64,000 bases of DNA from Streptomyces sp. ADI96-02 (GTDB lineage: Bacteria > Actinomycetota > Actinomycetes > Streptomycetales > Streptomycetaceae): the NCBI RefSeq assembly GCF_003846185.1, contig NZ_ML123034.1, forward strand, positions 6,317,382 through 6,381,381, read 5' to 3'. A program made the translations under genes and the position numbers. Shown piece by piece: positions 18,005-25,064 of the stretch. Within the stretch, counting starts at the first letter, position 1. The number at the start of each line of letters is the position of its first letter. The notes beneath the pieces are model-generated. The model was not told the DNA's origin and did no database searches. It was given only the letters and a program-made list of their open reading frames with translations.

Positions 18005-19459
18005 ATGACTGATGCAGCAGAGGTTTCCGAGTACGACGTGGTCGTCGTCGGCGCGGGTCCGGTGGGGGAGAACGTGGCCGACCGGGCCCGTGCCGCCGGG
18101 CTGAGCACGGCGGTGGTCGAGAGCGAGCTGATCGGCGGCGAGTGCTCGTACTGGGCCTGCATGCCGAGCAAGGCCCTGCTGCGCCCCGTCGTCGCCCGCG
18201 CCGACGCCCGCCGCGTCCCGGGGCTCAGCGCCGCCGTCCAGGGACCGCTGGACGTGGACGCCGTGCTCGCCCACCGGAACGACGAGACGTCGCACTGGAA
18301 GGATGACGGCCAGGTCGCCTGGCTGGAGGGCATCGGCGCCGACATCCACCGGGGCACCGGCCGCCTCGCCGGTCCCCGCACCGTGACCGTCACCGCCGCG
18401 GACGGCTCCGTGCGCCGCCTCACCGCCCGCCACGCCGTCGCCGTCTGCACCGGCACCCGAGCGGTCGTCCCCGACCTCCCCGGCGTCGCCGAGGCCCGCC
18501 CCTGGACCAGCCGCGAGGCCACCAGCGCCAAGGAGGTGCCCGGCCGGCTCGCGGTCGTCGGCGGCGGAGTCGTCGGCGTCGAGATGGCGACCGTCTGGCA
18601 GGCCCTCGGCGCCGAGGTGACGCTGCTGGTACGCGGCGACGGGCTGCTGCCGAAGATGGAGCCCTTCGCGGGCGAGCTGGTGGCCGAGGCGCTGACGGAG
18701 GCCGGAGCCCGGATCCGTACCGGCGTCTCCGCCACCGCCGTGCACCGCGCCGCACCGGACGGCCCGGTGACCGTCGAGCTGGACGACGGCGACCGGATCG
18801 AGGTCGACGAGATCCTGTTCGCCACCGGCCGCGCACCGCGCACCGACGACCTGGGCCTGGAGACGGTCGACCTCAAGCCCGGCTCCTGGCTCACCGTCGA
18901 CGACAGCTGCCGGGTGGAGGGCTCGACCTGGCTCTACGCCGTCGGCGACGTCAACCACCGTGCCCTGCTGACCCATCAGGGCAAGTACCAGGCCCGTATC
19001 GCGGGCGCCGCCATCGCCGCCCGCGCCGTGCGGACGACGCCGCTGGAGACGGACCGCTGGGGCGCGCACGCCGCCACCGCCGACCGCGCGGCCGTCCCGC
19101 AGGTCGTCTTCACCGACCCGGAAGCCGCCTCCGTCGGCCTCACGCTGGCCGAGGCGGAGGCGGCCGGACACCGCGTCCGGGCCGTGGACTACGACCTCGG
19201 CTCCGTCGCGGGTTCCGTCCTGTACGCCGACGGCTACCGGGGCCGGGCCCGCATGGTGGTGGACCTGGACCGCGAGGTCCTGCTCGGCGTCACGTTCGTC
19301 GGACCCGGGATCGGGGAACTGCTGCACTCGGCGACGGTCGCGGTCGCCGGAGAGGTCCCGATCGCCCGCCTGTGGCACGCGGTCCCGGCGTACCCGACCA
19401 TCAGCGAGGTGTGGCTGCGGCTGCTGGAGGCGTACCGGGACGGGCCGGCGCCGGCGTAA
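18005..19459 (+). CDS. Pyridine nucleotide-disulfide oxidoreductase, atypical
   Basis: A 484-residue class I flavoprotein reductase. FAD fold VVVVGAGPVGENVADRA, redox pair GGECSYWACMPSKALL (Cys-47 and Cys-52), NAD(P) fold LAVVGGGVVGVEMATV and second FAD motif YAVGDVN are all present. In the C-terminal interface the usual HAHPT(L/M)SE motif is HAVPAYPTISE: the catalytic His position is Tyr-463. It may therefore not reduce a disulfide in the standard way. There is no clear ribosome binding site before the ATG at 18005. It is divergent from trxA across 115 bases. Confidence 0.87.
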   Translation: MTDAAEVSEYDVVVVGAGPVGENVADRARAAGLSTAVVESELIGGECSYWACMPSKALLRPVVARADARRVPGLSAAVQGPLDVDAVLAHRNDETSHWKDDGQVAWLEGIGADIHRGTGRLAGPRTVTVTAADGSVRRLTARHAVAVCTGTRAVVPDLPGVAEARPWTSREATSAKEVPGRLAVVGGGVVGVEMATVWQALGAEVTLLVRGDGLLPKMEPFAGELVAEALTEAGARIRTGVSATAVHRAAPDGPVTVELDDGDRIEVDEILFATGRAPRTDDLGLETVDLKPGSWLTVDDSCRVEGSTWLYAVGDVNHRALLTHQGKYQARIAGAAIAARAVRTTPLETDRWGAHAATADRAAVPQVVFTDPEAASVGLTLAEAEAAGHRVRAVDYDLGSVAGSVLYADGYRGRARMVVDLDREVLLGVTFVGPGIGELLHSATVAVAGEVPIARLWHAVPAYPTISEVWLRLLEAYRDGPAPA

Positions 19460-19496
19460 CCGCCCGGGCGGCCTGCTCGCTCCGCCGCCGGCCCCG

Positions 19497-19522
19497 GCCC
19501 CTCGACGTCCAGGGCGAGGGGC
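19497..19522. terminator. Hairpin after the oxidoreductase gene
   Basis: GCCCCTCG (19497-19504) pairs with CGAGGGGC (19515-19522) across a 10-base loop, between convergent genes. Confidence 0.5.
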
Positions 19523-19590
19523 GGGTGCGGGCGTGGTCCGGGGCGGGGCTGGACCCTGCCGTCGCGCCGGGGAAGCCCTCATGCCGAGGC

Positions 19591-19785
19591 TCAGGCCGTT
19601 TCGATGGGCGGCTGCACGCTGCACGCGCCGCAACCGCTGCAACCCCGGCAGGACGTCGAGGAGGACGAGGACAGCGAATAGGTGGATCCGCTCTTTCCCG
19701 CCGTGTCGCGCACGGCGGTCACGGTGATGTCGCCGAGGTCCAATACGTCGAGGCCGAAGGACGCGGCGATGTCTCGGAACGTCAT
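19591..19785 (-). CDS. Thiazolylpeptide-type RiPP precursor-like peptide
   Basis: A 64-residue peptide. The leader part (FGLDVLDLGDITVTAVRDT) matches the pattern of streptomycete thiazolylpeptide-type bacteriocin precursors; the remainder is a Ser/Thr/Cys-rich core with a run of five Ser followed by TSCRGCSGCGACSVQP, in which Cys recurs every third residue. Such residues are targets for cyclodehydration, dehydration or thioether formation. GGGAG lies 5-6 bases before the ATG at 19785, so it is very likely translated. No YcaO, LanB-like, radical SAM, protease or exporter gene is nearby. The family assignment is from memory of the leader pattern. Confidence 0.65.
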   Translation of the reverse strand: MTFRDIAASFGLDVLDLGDITVTAVRDTAGKSGSTYSLSSSSSTSCRGCSGCGACSVQPPIETA

Positions 19786-20226
19786 GTGTTCTCCCGGTCG
19801 AGTGAGAGGGAACAGGGCGGGCTCGATGCGCCGCTTCGGCAGCGTAGATCAGGTGGTTTGGTCGACTTCCTTATATTGAGAGGGAGTTGACAGAGTGTTG
19901 AAGCTTCTGGGCGGCCCCGGAGTGGCCGTTCCTCTTGGCCCGACGTGCAGGTGAAGGCGCGGGGCGAGACAATGCGCCAGGGCCTTCCGTCCCCTCTTCG
20001 GTTCCGAAAGCAATCGCGGACTTCCCGGGTTCTCACGGGACGGACGTTTTGCGCCGCACCGAACGCCGAGTGGGACGATCCAAGCGTTGTACGGCGTGGA
20101 TCCGGCGACTTATGGCCGGGGAGGTCTCCGGCCATGGGTCGGATCCACGGGCGATTGCGGGCCCGGACTGTGCGGTCGACACTTGAGGTGGGGGCACGGG
20201 GAGCCTACGGAGGATGTGCGCGAAGT
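19786..20226. other. Long leader/intergenic region before the repeat-protein gene
   Basis: 441 bases without a credible gene. It is AT-richer than its surroundings near 19860-19910 (ATTGAGAGGGAGTTGACAG) and should hold divergent promoters for the RiPP-like peptide and the module at 20227-24195. TTGACA occurs at 19887-19892, but no matching -10 box is visible. Confidence 0.5.
20095..20149 (+). promoter_or_regulatory. Two-tier stem-loop in the leader of the repeat-protein gene
   Basis: Outer arms CGTGGATCCG (20095-20104) and CGGATCCACG (20140-20149) are perfectly complementary, as are inner arms ATGGCCGG (20112-20119) and CCGGCCAT (20128-20135). The apical loop is GGAGGTCT, which contains a GGAGG sequence. 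It lies 78 bases upstream of the ATG at 20227 and could act as RNA structure or as a protein-binding palindrome. Confidence 0.6.
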
Positions 20227-21330
20227 ATGGCTGTAGCCGACAGTGCAGACAACGAGGACGAGGGCCCGGACGTCTACGAGGACGCGGACACGTACGTGGA
20301 TCCGGACACGTACGAACTCGTCGTCCCGGAGGACGACGACGTCAATGAGGGTCCGTCAGATGTCTTTCTCGACGTCCCCACTCTCCATCTCGACGAACTC
20401 GGCCTGGAGGTCGAAGATCTCCGCGCTCGTGTCTCGCTACAGGCCGAAGTGCTGGATCTGCTGAAGCTGAACGTCGGCGCCGACGTCCAACTCGGCCGTG
20501 TCCAGTTGGATATCAAGGGCGTCGACGTCCAGGCGCAGCTCAAGGTGCGTCTGCACAACGTGGCTAACATCCTCGCCCGCGTCCTGGAGACCGTCGACCG
20601 CAACCCACAGATTCTGGAACAGCTGACCCGCGGTGTGGGCGCTGCCGTCGAGGAGGTCGGAAGCGGTACCGGCCGAGCGGTCGGCGAGTTGGGCGAGGGT
20701 GCCGGAGCCGCGGTGGAGGAGGTCGGCGAAGGGGCCGGCGGCGCCGTCGAAGAAGTGGGGCGTGGGGCCGGATCGGCGGTCCAGGACGTCGGCGAAGGTG
20801 CGGGGAGCGCGGTGGAGGACGTCGGCGAGGGAGCCGGTTCCGCGGTGGACGACGTGGGGCAGGGCGCCGGGGCGGCGGCGGAGAACGTCGCGGAGGGGGC
20901 CGGTGCGGCTGTCGAGGACGTGGGACGCGGCGCGGGCTCGGCTGCTGACAAGGCCGGCGGCGGTGTCGCAGATGTCGCCGGGGGCGCTGACGACGTGGTC
21001 GACGGGGCACGGAAGACGGTCGACGACGTGGGTGAGGGCGCGGGGAAGGCGGTGGCCGACGCGGGCGAGGACGCCGGTGCCGCGGGGACCGGCGACAGCG
21101 TTGAGCGGGCTGCACGGCCCCGTGACGCACATGGCAGAGGCAAGTCCGCCGCGCATGGGGACAAGTCCGTGCGCGGAGACAAGTCCGCGCATGGAGAAGC
21201 CGCCGACAACCGCAGGAGCGGCAGGAAACAGGTCCGTGCGGCCGAGGTGGGGACTGGCGGCGACCACGCACGCAAGGGTCGGGCCCCGATCAAACCACGG
21301 CGTCGCCCGACGCACCGACGAGAGCGCTGA
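20227..21330 (+). CDS. 11-residue-repeat protein, first gene of the charged-tail module
   Basis: A 367-residue protein. Residues 1-45 are acidic. Residues 55-135 form a conserved-looking helical domain (LHLDELGLEVEDLRARVSL, LLKLNVGADVQLGRVQLDI, LKVRLHNVANILARVLE). Residues 140-260 are about ten copies of an 11-residue unit of the form GAGxAVEDVGE, with Gly, Ala, Val and acidic residues at fixed positions, typical of an amphipathic helix of the LEA/synuclein kind. The tail (from about residue 300) is basic and Lys/Arg/Gly-rich. I start at the ATG at 20227, with GGAGG 13 bases upstream. I cannot assign a function. Confidence 0.75.
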   Translation: MAVADSADNEDEGPDVYEDADTYVDPDTYELVVPEDDDVNEGPSDVFLDVPTLHLDELGLEVEDLRARVSLQAEVLDLLKLNVGADVQLGRVQLDIKGVDVQAQLKVRLHNVANILARVLETVDRNPQILEQLTRGVGAAVEEVGSGTGRAVGELGEGAGAAVEEVGEGAGGAVEEVGRGAGSAVQDVGEGAGSAVEDVGEGAGSAVDDVGQGAGAAAENVAEGAGAAVEDVGRGAGSAADKAGGGVADVAGGADDVVDGARKTVDDVGEGAGKAVADAGEDAGAAGTGDSVERAARPRDAHGRGKSAAHGDKSVRGDKSAHGEAADNRRSGRKQVRAAEVGTGGDHARKGRAPIKPRRRPTHRRER

Positions 21331-21336
21331 GAGGCC

Positions 21337-21360
21337 GTGACGCCACTCGAATGGCGTCAC
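21337..21360. promoter_or_regulatory. Perfect 9-bp inverted repeat between the first two module genes
   Basis: GTGACGCCA-CTCGAA-TGGCGTCAC begins 7 bases after the stop of the repeat protein and 133 bases before the Asp23-like start. It could be an operator or an attenuating hairpin. Confidence 0.5.
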
Positions 21361-21492
21361 CGGGACAAGGCGCGGACAGTGGGAAGTGAGGCGTTGCAGA
21401 GAGTGCTCCGCCTGGGGCGCCGACACCTCGATTCGCTTCCGCTTCCGCCACACAGTGAGCGGGCGGAAATCTCCCCGGAAGAGGAATTCCTC

Positions 21493-21945
21493 ATGACAGT
21501 CAACGAATCCGACAGGACTGGCACGTCAGGGACCGGCAGCGGTTCGGTGAAGGGCAAGACGACCATAGCCGACTCCGTCGTCGCCGCGATCGCGGGCATA
21601 GCCGCGCGTGAGGTGTCCGGCGTGTACCGGATGGGCGGGGGCGTGTCCCGTACGTTCGGAGCCGTGAAGGACCGGGTTCCCGGTTCGAGCGACACCCGAC
21701 GAGGAGTAAGGGTGGAGGTCGGCGAGAAGCAGGCGGCCATCGACCTCTCCATCGTCGTCGAGTACGGGTCGTCCATCAGGGACGTGGCCCGTGAGATCCG
21801 GTCCGATGTGAGCGGGGCCGTGGAGTCCATGGCCGGTCTCGAAGTCGTCGAGGTCAACATCGCTGTCGTGGACGTGCATGTGCCGGGCGACGACAGCGAC
21901 GACGAGGACGAGGACGAGAAGCAGAGTCCCTCCCGGGTCCAGTAG
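21493..21945 (+). CDS. Asp23/Gls24-family protein
   Basis: A 150-residue protein of the alkaline-shock/Gls24 family: KTTIADSVVAAIAGIAAREVSGVY, then the amphipathic V-rich strands of the domain (VRVEVGEKQAAIDLSIVVEYG, IRDVAREIRSDVSGAVES) and VVEVNIAVVDVHV. The C-terminus is acidic (DDSDDEDEDE), matching the charged tails of the next two genes. In Gram-positive bacteria the family is tied to envelope stress and membrane scaffolding. The ATG at 21493 is preferred over a GTG at 21337, which lies inside the inverted repeat. Confidence 0.85.
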   Translation: MTVNESDRTGTSGTGSGSVKGKTTIADSVVAAIAGIAAREVSGVYRMGGGVSRTFGAVKDRVPGSSDTRRGVRVEVGEKQAAIDLSIVVEYGSSIRDVAREIRSDVSGAVESMAGLEVVEVNIAVVDVHVPGDDSDDEDEDEKQSPSRVQ

Positions 21946-21962
21946 TCCTGTCCGGCCGGGCG

Positions 21963-21988
21963 GGTACGGGACGCCTCTGTCCCGTACC
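21963..21988 (+). terminator. Hairpin after the Asp23-like gene
   Basis: GGTACGGGAC (21963-21972) pairs perfectly with GTCCCGTACC (21979-21988) across 6 bases, 17 bases after the stop. It suggests a full or partial transcriptional break before the gene at 22162. Confidence 0.6.
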
Positions 21989-22161
21989 GCCGGGTGCCTC
22001 GGACGGAAAGGCAGCCGGAAGGCATCCGCATAAAGGCTTTCACCTCGGGTGGTCGCCGCGTCATGGCGTGCTCGTGAGGAGAGTTTCCCCGAACACCGGA
22101 CCGGACGACGGTCGTTGGTGCCGTGCCGGATCCATCGACGAGCCTTCAAGGTGGCGTTCTT

Positions 22162-23178
22162 ATGGATGACAAGACGAAAGTCGCATTGGCCTCGGCGGTC
22201 GCCGGTGGCTACCTGTTGGGCCGGACGAAGAAGGGCCGTCTCGCGCTGAGCGTCGCGATGTTCCTGGCAGGGAAGAGCTTCGGCCTGGAACCGCGACAAC
22301 TCGCCATCGAGGCGGCCAAGCGACTGGGTGAAGTCCCGCAGGTGGCGCAGTTGCAGGAGCAGATCCGCGCCGAAGGACTCGACGCGGCGCGCGGTGCGGT
22401 GACCGCCGTGGCCAACCGCGGTGTCGGCTCGCTCGCCGACGTGATCGGTGAACGTGCGCTGGGGCTCAGCGGCAAGGGAGATGACGACGAGGAGGAAGAC
22501 GAGGAGGAAGAGGAGGAGGACGAGGAGAGCCGCGACCAGGAGGAGGAAGAGGAGGAAGAGGAGGGCGAAGCCGAGGACTCGGCAGCTGAGGACGAGGAGC
22601 CCGAGGACGAGGAGCCCGAGGACGAAGAGGAAGAGGACGAAGAGGAAGAGGACGAAGAGGAAGAAGAGCCCGAGGACGAAGAGGAACCGGAAGAGGCAGA
22701 GGAAGACGAGGGCGAGGAGGAAGACGAGGGCGAAGAGGAAGAAGAGGAGCCGGAGCCCGCGCCCGCTCGGCGTCATCGTCGAACGCCCCGCAAGGAAGCC
22801 GCGCAACCCGCCAGAGACAGAAGGGCGACGAGCAGGGCTCGAAAGAGCGCACCTGCGAAGAAGGCGGCTTCGGCGAAGAGGGCAGCTCCCGCCAAGAGGG
22901 CAGCCCCCGCCAAGAAGGCCGCGCCCGCCAAGAAGGCGGCAGCCAAGAAGGCGGCCCCGGCGAAGAAGACCGCTCGTACTCCGGCGAAGAAGGCTGCCGC
23001 GAAGAAGGCCGCCGCGAAGAAGCCACCGGCCAAGAAGACAGCCGCGAAGAAGGCCGCGCCCGCCAAGAAGGCCGCAGCGAAGAAGACCGCACCCGCCAAG
23101 AAGGCGAGCAGCCGGTCGAGGTCGTCGGCCGGCAAGACCGCGAAGAGCACGGCCAGCCGTTCACAGCGCCGGAGGTAG
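22162..23178 (+). CDS. Protein with polyacidic then Lys/Ala-rich tails (gas-vesicle GvpY-like)
   Basis: A 338-residue protein in three parts. Residues 1-105 hold two hydrophobic helices (VALASAVAGGYLLG, LALSVAMFLAG) and LEPRQLAIEAAKRLGEVPQVAQL. Residues 107-205 are nearly all Glu/Asp. Residues 210-338 are Lys/Ala/Pro-rich, with AAPAKKAAAKK-type repeats like histone H1 tails. AAGGTGG lies 8 bases before the ATG. From memory, this N-terminus resembles an accessory protein of actinomycete gas-vesicle clusters (GvpY type, often mislabelled DNA primase). Three bases change the tail from extreme negative to extreme positive charge with no linker domain. Function unknown. Confidence 0.7.
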   Translation: MDDKTKVALASAVAGGYLLGRTKKGRLALSVAMFLAGKSFGLEPRQLAIEAAKRLGEVPQVAQLQEQIRAEGLDAARGAVTAVANRGVGSLADVIGERALGLSGKGDDDEEEDEEEEEEDEESRDQEEEEEEEEGEAEDSAAEDEEPEDEEPEDEEEEDEEEEDEEEEEPEDEEEPEEAEEDEGEEEDEGEEEEEEPEPAPARRHRRTPRKEAAQPARDRRATSRARKSAPAKKAASAKRAAPAKRAAPAKKAAPAKKAAAKKAAPAKKTARTPAKKAAAKKAAAKKPPAKKTAAKKAAPAKKAAAKKTAPAKKASSRSRSSAGKTAKSTASRSQRRR

Positions 23179-23184
23179 CCCGCC

Positions 23185-24195
23185 ATGACGAAGACCGAGA
23201 CCGAAGACGCCCCGCAGCAGGACGAGGAGACCGCCGTCAGCAGGCTCCGGGACGAGGTGGTCCACTACGTGGGGGCCCAACTCGACCGGGCGGCCGGAAT
23301 GGTCGGCCAGAAGCTCACCGACGTGACCGGACAGCTCAACGACGTCGCTGAGAACGGTGGCCAACTGCCCGCGATCGGATCGCGCATACTCCAGGGCGAA
23401 TCGCCGGTACGGGCCTTTCTGGCGGAGAAGACCAAGGCGGCGACGAGTGGTGTGGCCGACAAGGTGAAGGAAACCCTCGGCGGAGGCCGTAGTGAGGGCA
23501 AGGCGGGTGACACGAAGGTGACGAACATCGTCGAGGTGCTCGACGTAGGCGTTCCCCTGCGGGTCGCCTACGACCAGTGGACCCAGTACGAGGACTTCAG
23601 CAGCTTCACCAAGGGTGTGAGCAGCGTATCGAGGGACGACGAGACGACGAGCAAGTGGAAGGCGAAGGTCGGCCCCTCGACCCGCAGTTTCGAAGCAACC
23701 ATCCAGGAACAGGTGCCGGACGACCGCATCGTATGGACGTCTGAGGGCGACAAGGGCACCACACACGGGGCCGTGAGCTTCCACGAACTGGCTCCGAACC
23801 TGACGCGCATCGTCCTCGTCGTCGAGTACTACCCCTCCGGCTTCTTCGAGAAGACCGGCAACCTGTGGCGCGCGCAGGGACGACGCCTGCGGCTCGACTT
23901 CAAGAACTTCCAGCGTTACGTGACGCTCACGGAGGAGGAACCGGAAGGCTGGCGGGGCGAGATACGCGACGGCGAAGTCGTCCGCACGCATGAGGAGGCC
24001 ATGGAAGAAGAGGAGGCCGAGGAGGACGCGGACGACGAGGAGTACGACGACGAGGCCGAAGAGGACGAGGGCGAAGAAGCGGAAGACGAGGACGGGGATG
24101 AGGACGAAGAAGCCGACGAAGAGGAGGACGACGGAGAGGACGACGACGTAGAGGACGACGACGAAGAGGACGACGACGAAGAGGAGGAACGGTGA
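23185..24195 (+). CDS. SRPBCC-domain protein with acidic tail (gas-vesicle GvpZ-like)
   Basis: A 336-residue protein. Residues 1-110 are helical and amphipathic (VHYVGAQLDRAAGMVGQKLTD). Residues about 112-250 form an SRPBCC/polyketide-cyclase-like domain: IVEVLDVGVPLRVAYDQWTQYEDF, FEATIQEQVPDDRIVWTSEG, GAVSFHELAPNLTRIVLVVEY. The last 60 residues are almost entirely Glu/Asp. SRPBCC proteins of this kind accompany gas-vesicle clusters in streptomycetes. GGAGG at 23171-23175 sits on the stop codon of the previous gene, so the two are coupled. Confidence 0.75.
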   Translation: MTKTETEDAPQQDEETAVSRLRDEVVHYVGAQLDRAAGMVGQKLTDVTGQLNDVAENGGQLPAIGSRILQGESPVRAFLAEKTKAATSGVADKVKETLGGGRSEGKAGDTKVTNIVEVLDVGVPLRVAYDQWTQYEDFSSFTKGVSSVSRDDETTSKWKAKVGPSTRSFEATIQEQVPDDRIVWTSEGDKGTTHGAVSFHELAPNLTRIVLVVEYYPSGFFEKTGNLWRAQGRRLRLDFKNFQRYVTLTEEEPEGWRGEIRDGEVVRTHEEAMEEEEAEEDADDEEYDDEAEEDEGEEAEDEDGDEDEEADEEEDDGEDDDVEDDDEEDDDEEEER

Positions 24196-24211
24196 CGGCC
24201 GTGACCGTTCC
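24186..24211 (+). terminator. Near-perfect palindrome at the end of the SRPBCC gene
   Basis: GGAACGGTGACGG (24186-24198) and CCGTGACCGTTCC (24199-24211) pair with one mismatch; the stop codon lies in the left arm. Three GGGGGCGTC-like repeats follow at 24223-24250. Confidence 0.6.
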
Positions 24212-24251
24212 GTTCCTCATCAGGGGGCGTCGGGGGCGTCGGGGGTGTCGG

Positions 24252-25064
24252 TCAGTGGCGCGGGCTCCAGCGGAACCAGCGCCGCACTCCGACCACGGCG
24301 ACGGCCGTCCAGGCGAGAGCGGCGAGCACGAGGCGGACCTGGTCCCCGACGTCGAGGCTGCCCGTCCAGCCGCCGCGCAGCAGGTCCATCACGGGTGAGA
24401 AGGGCAGCCAGGCGCTGATGTCGCCCGCGATGCCCGGCAGCACCTCACGCGGCACGAACATTCCCGAGCCGACCATGCTCACCAGCCAGAACGGCAGGAA
24501 CGTCAGTTGCGCGCTCTCCGCCGTACGGGTGACCGCGGCCGTGAGAGCGCCGGCCGCGACGAGCAGCGCCGCTCCGATCACGAGCCCGAGCACCGCCAGG
24601 TGCGGCGCGGCCGGCGCGGGCGGGTCCAGGACCACCGTCAGGCCGATGACGAGGAGCACGGACTGCACCAGGGCGAGGAGCAGAGCGGGGAGCGCCCCGC
24701 CGACGAAGATCTCCCAGTCGCGGACCTCGCCCGTGCGCAACCGCTTGAGCACCAGGCTTTCGCGCCGCGTCACGTAGACGCCTACCAGGTTCGAGTAGAT
24801 CGAGAAGATCAGCGCCAGGCCCAGTGAGCCCGGCAGCAGGATGGTGGCGATCGACAGACCGGTGCCGCCGAGATCCAGGCTCTTGACCATGCCGCGCATC
24901 GAGAAGGCCGTCACGGCGGGCACCAGGAGCGCGGTGATCAGTGCGGCCCTGCTGCGGAGGAGGAGGGTGAGTTCGGCGCGCCCGAGGGCGAGGAGGCGGG
25001 AGGCCGTGGTGGTGGTGGCGGGTGCGGGGGTGGCGTGGGCGGCGGTGGTCAGGGTGGAGGTCAT
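24252..25064 (-). CDS. ABC-2 type transporter permease
   Basis: A 270-residue membrane protein of the ABC-2 exporter family with about six membrane spans, including ALITALLVPAVTAFSM, LPALLLALVQSVLLVIGLTV, LVIGAALLVAAGALTAAV and LVLAALAWTAVAVVGV. The region GMFVPREVLPGIAGDISAWLPFSP is typical of this family. Its ATG overlaps the stop of the ATPase gene by four bases, so they form a two-gene exporter. The substrate is unknown; drug or polyketide efflux is common in the family. Confidence 0.87.
   Translation of the reverse strand: MTSTLTTAAHATPAPATTTTASRLLALGRAELTLLLRSRAALITALLVPAVTAFSMRGMVKSLDLGGTGLSIATILLPGSLGLALIFSIYSNLVGVYVTRRESLVLKRLRTGEVRDWEIFVGGALPALLLALVQSVLLVIGLTVVLDPPAPAAPHLAVLGLVIGAALLVAAGALTAAVTRTAESAQLTFLPFWLVSMVGSGMFVPREVLPGIAGDISAWLPFSPVMDLLRGGWTGSLDVGDQVRLVLAALAWTAVAVVGVRRWFRWSPRH

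Noticed and set aside
19887..19910. TTGACA as the -35 box of the repeat-protein gene
   Set aside because: No -10-like hexamer lies 16-19 bases downstream, so I list it only as a possible element.
22162..23178. Naming the Lys/Ala-tailed protein a histone-like protein or DNA primase
   Set aside because: The tail resembles histone H1, but the N-terminal domain has membrane-like helices and no primase motif; context points to a gas-vesicle-type accessory protein.
20227..24195. A true gas vesicle operon
   Set aside because: No GvpA-like shell protein or GvpF/G/J/K/L/S gene can be found in the window.
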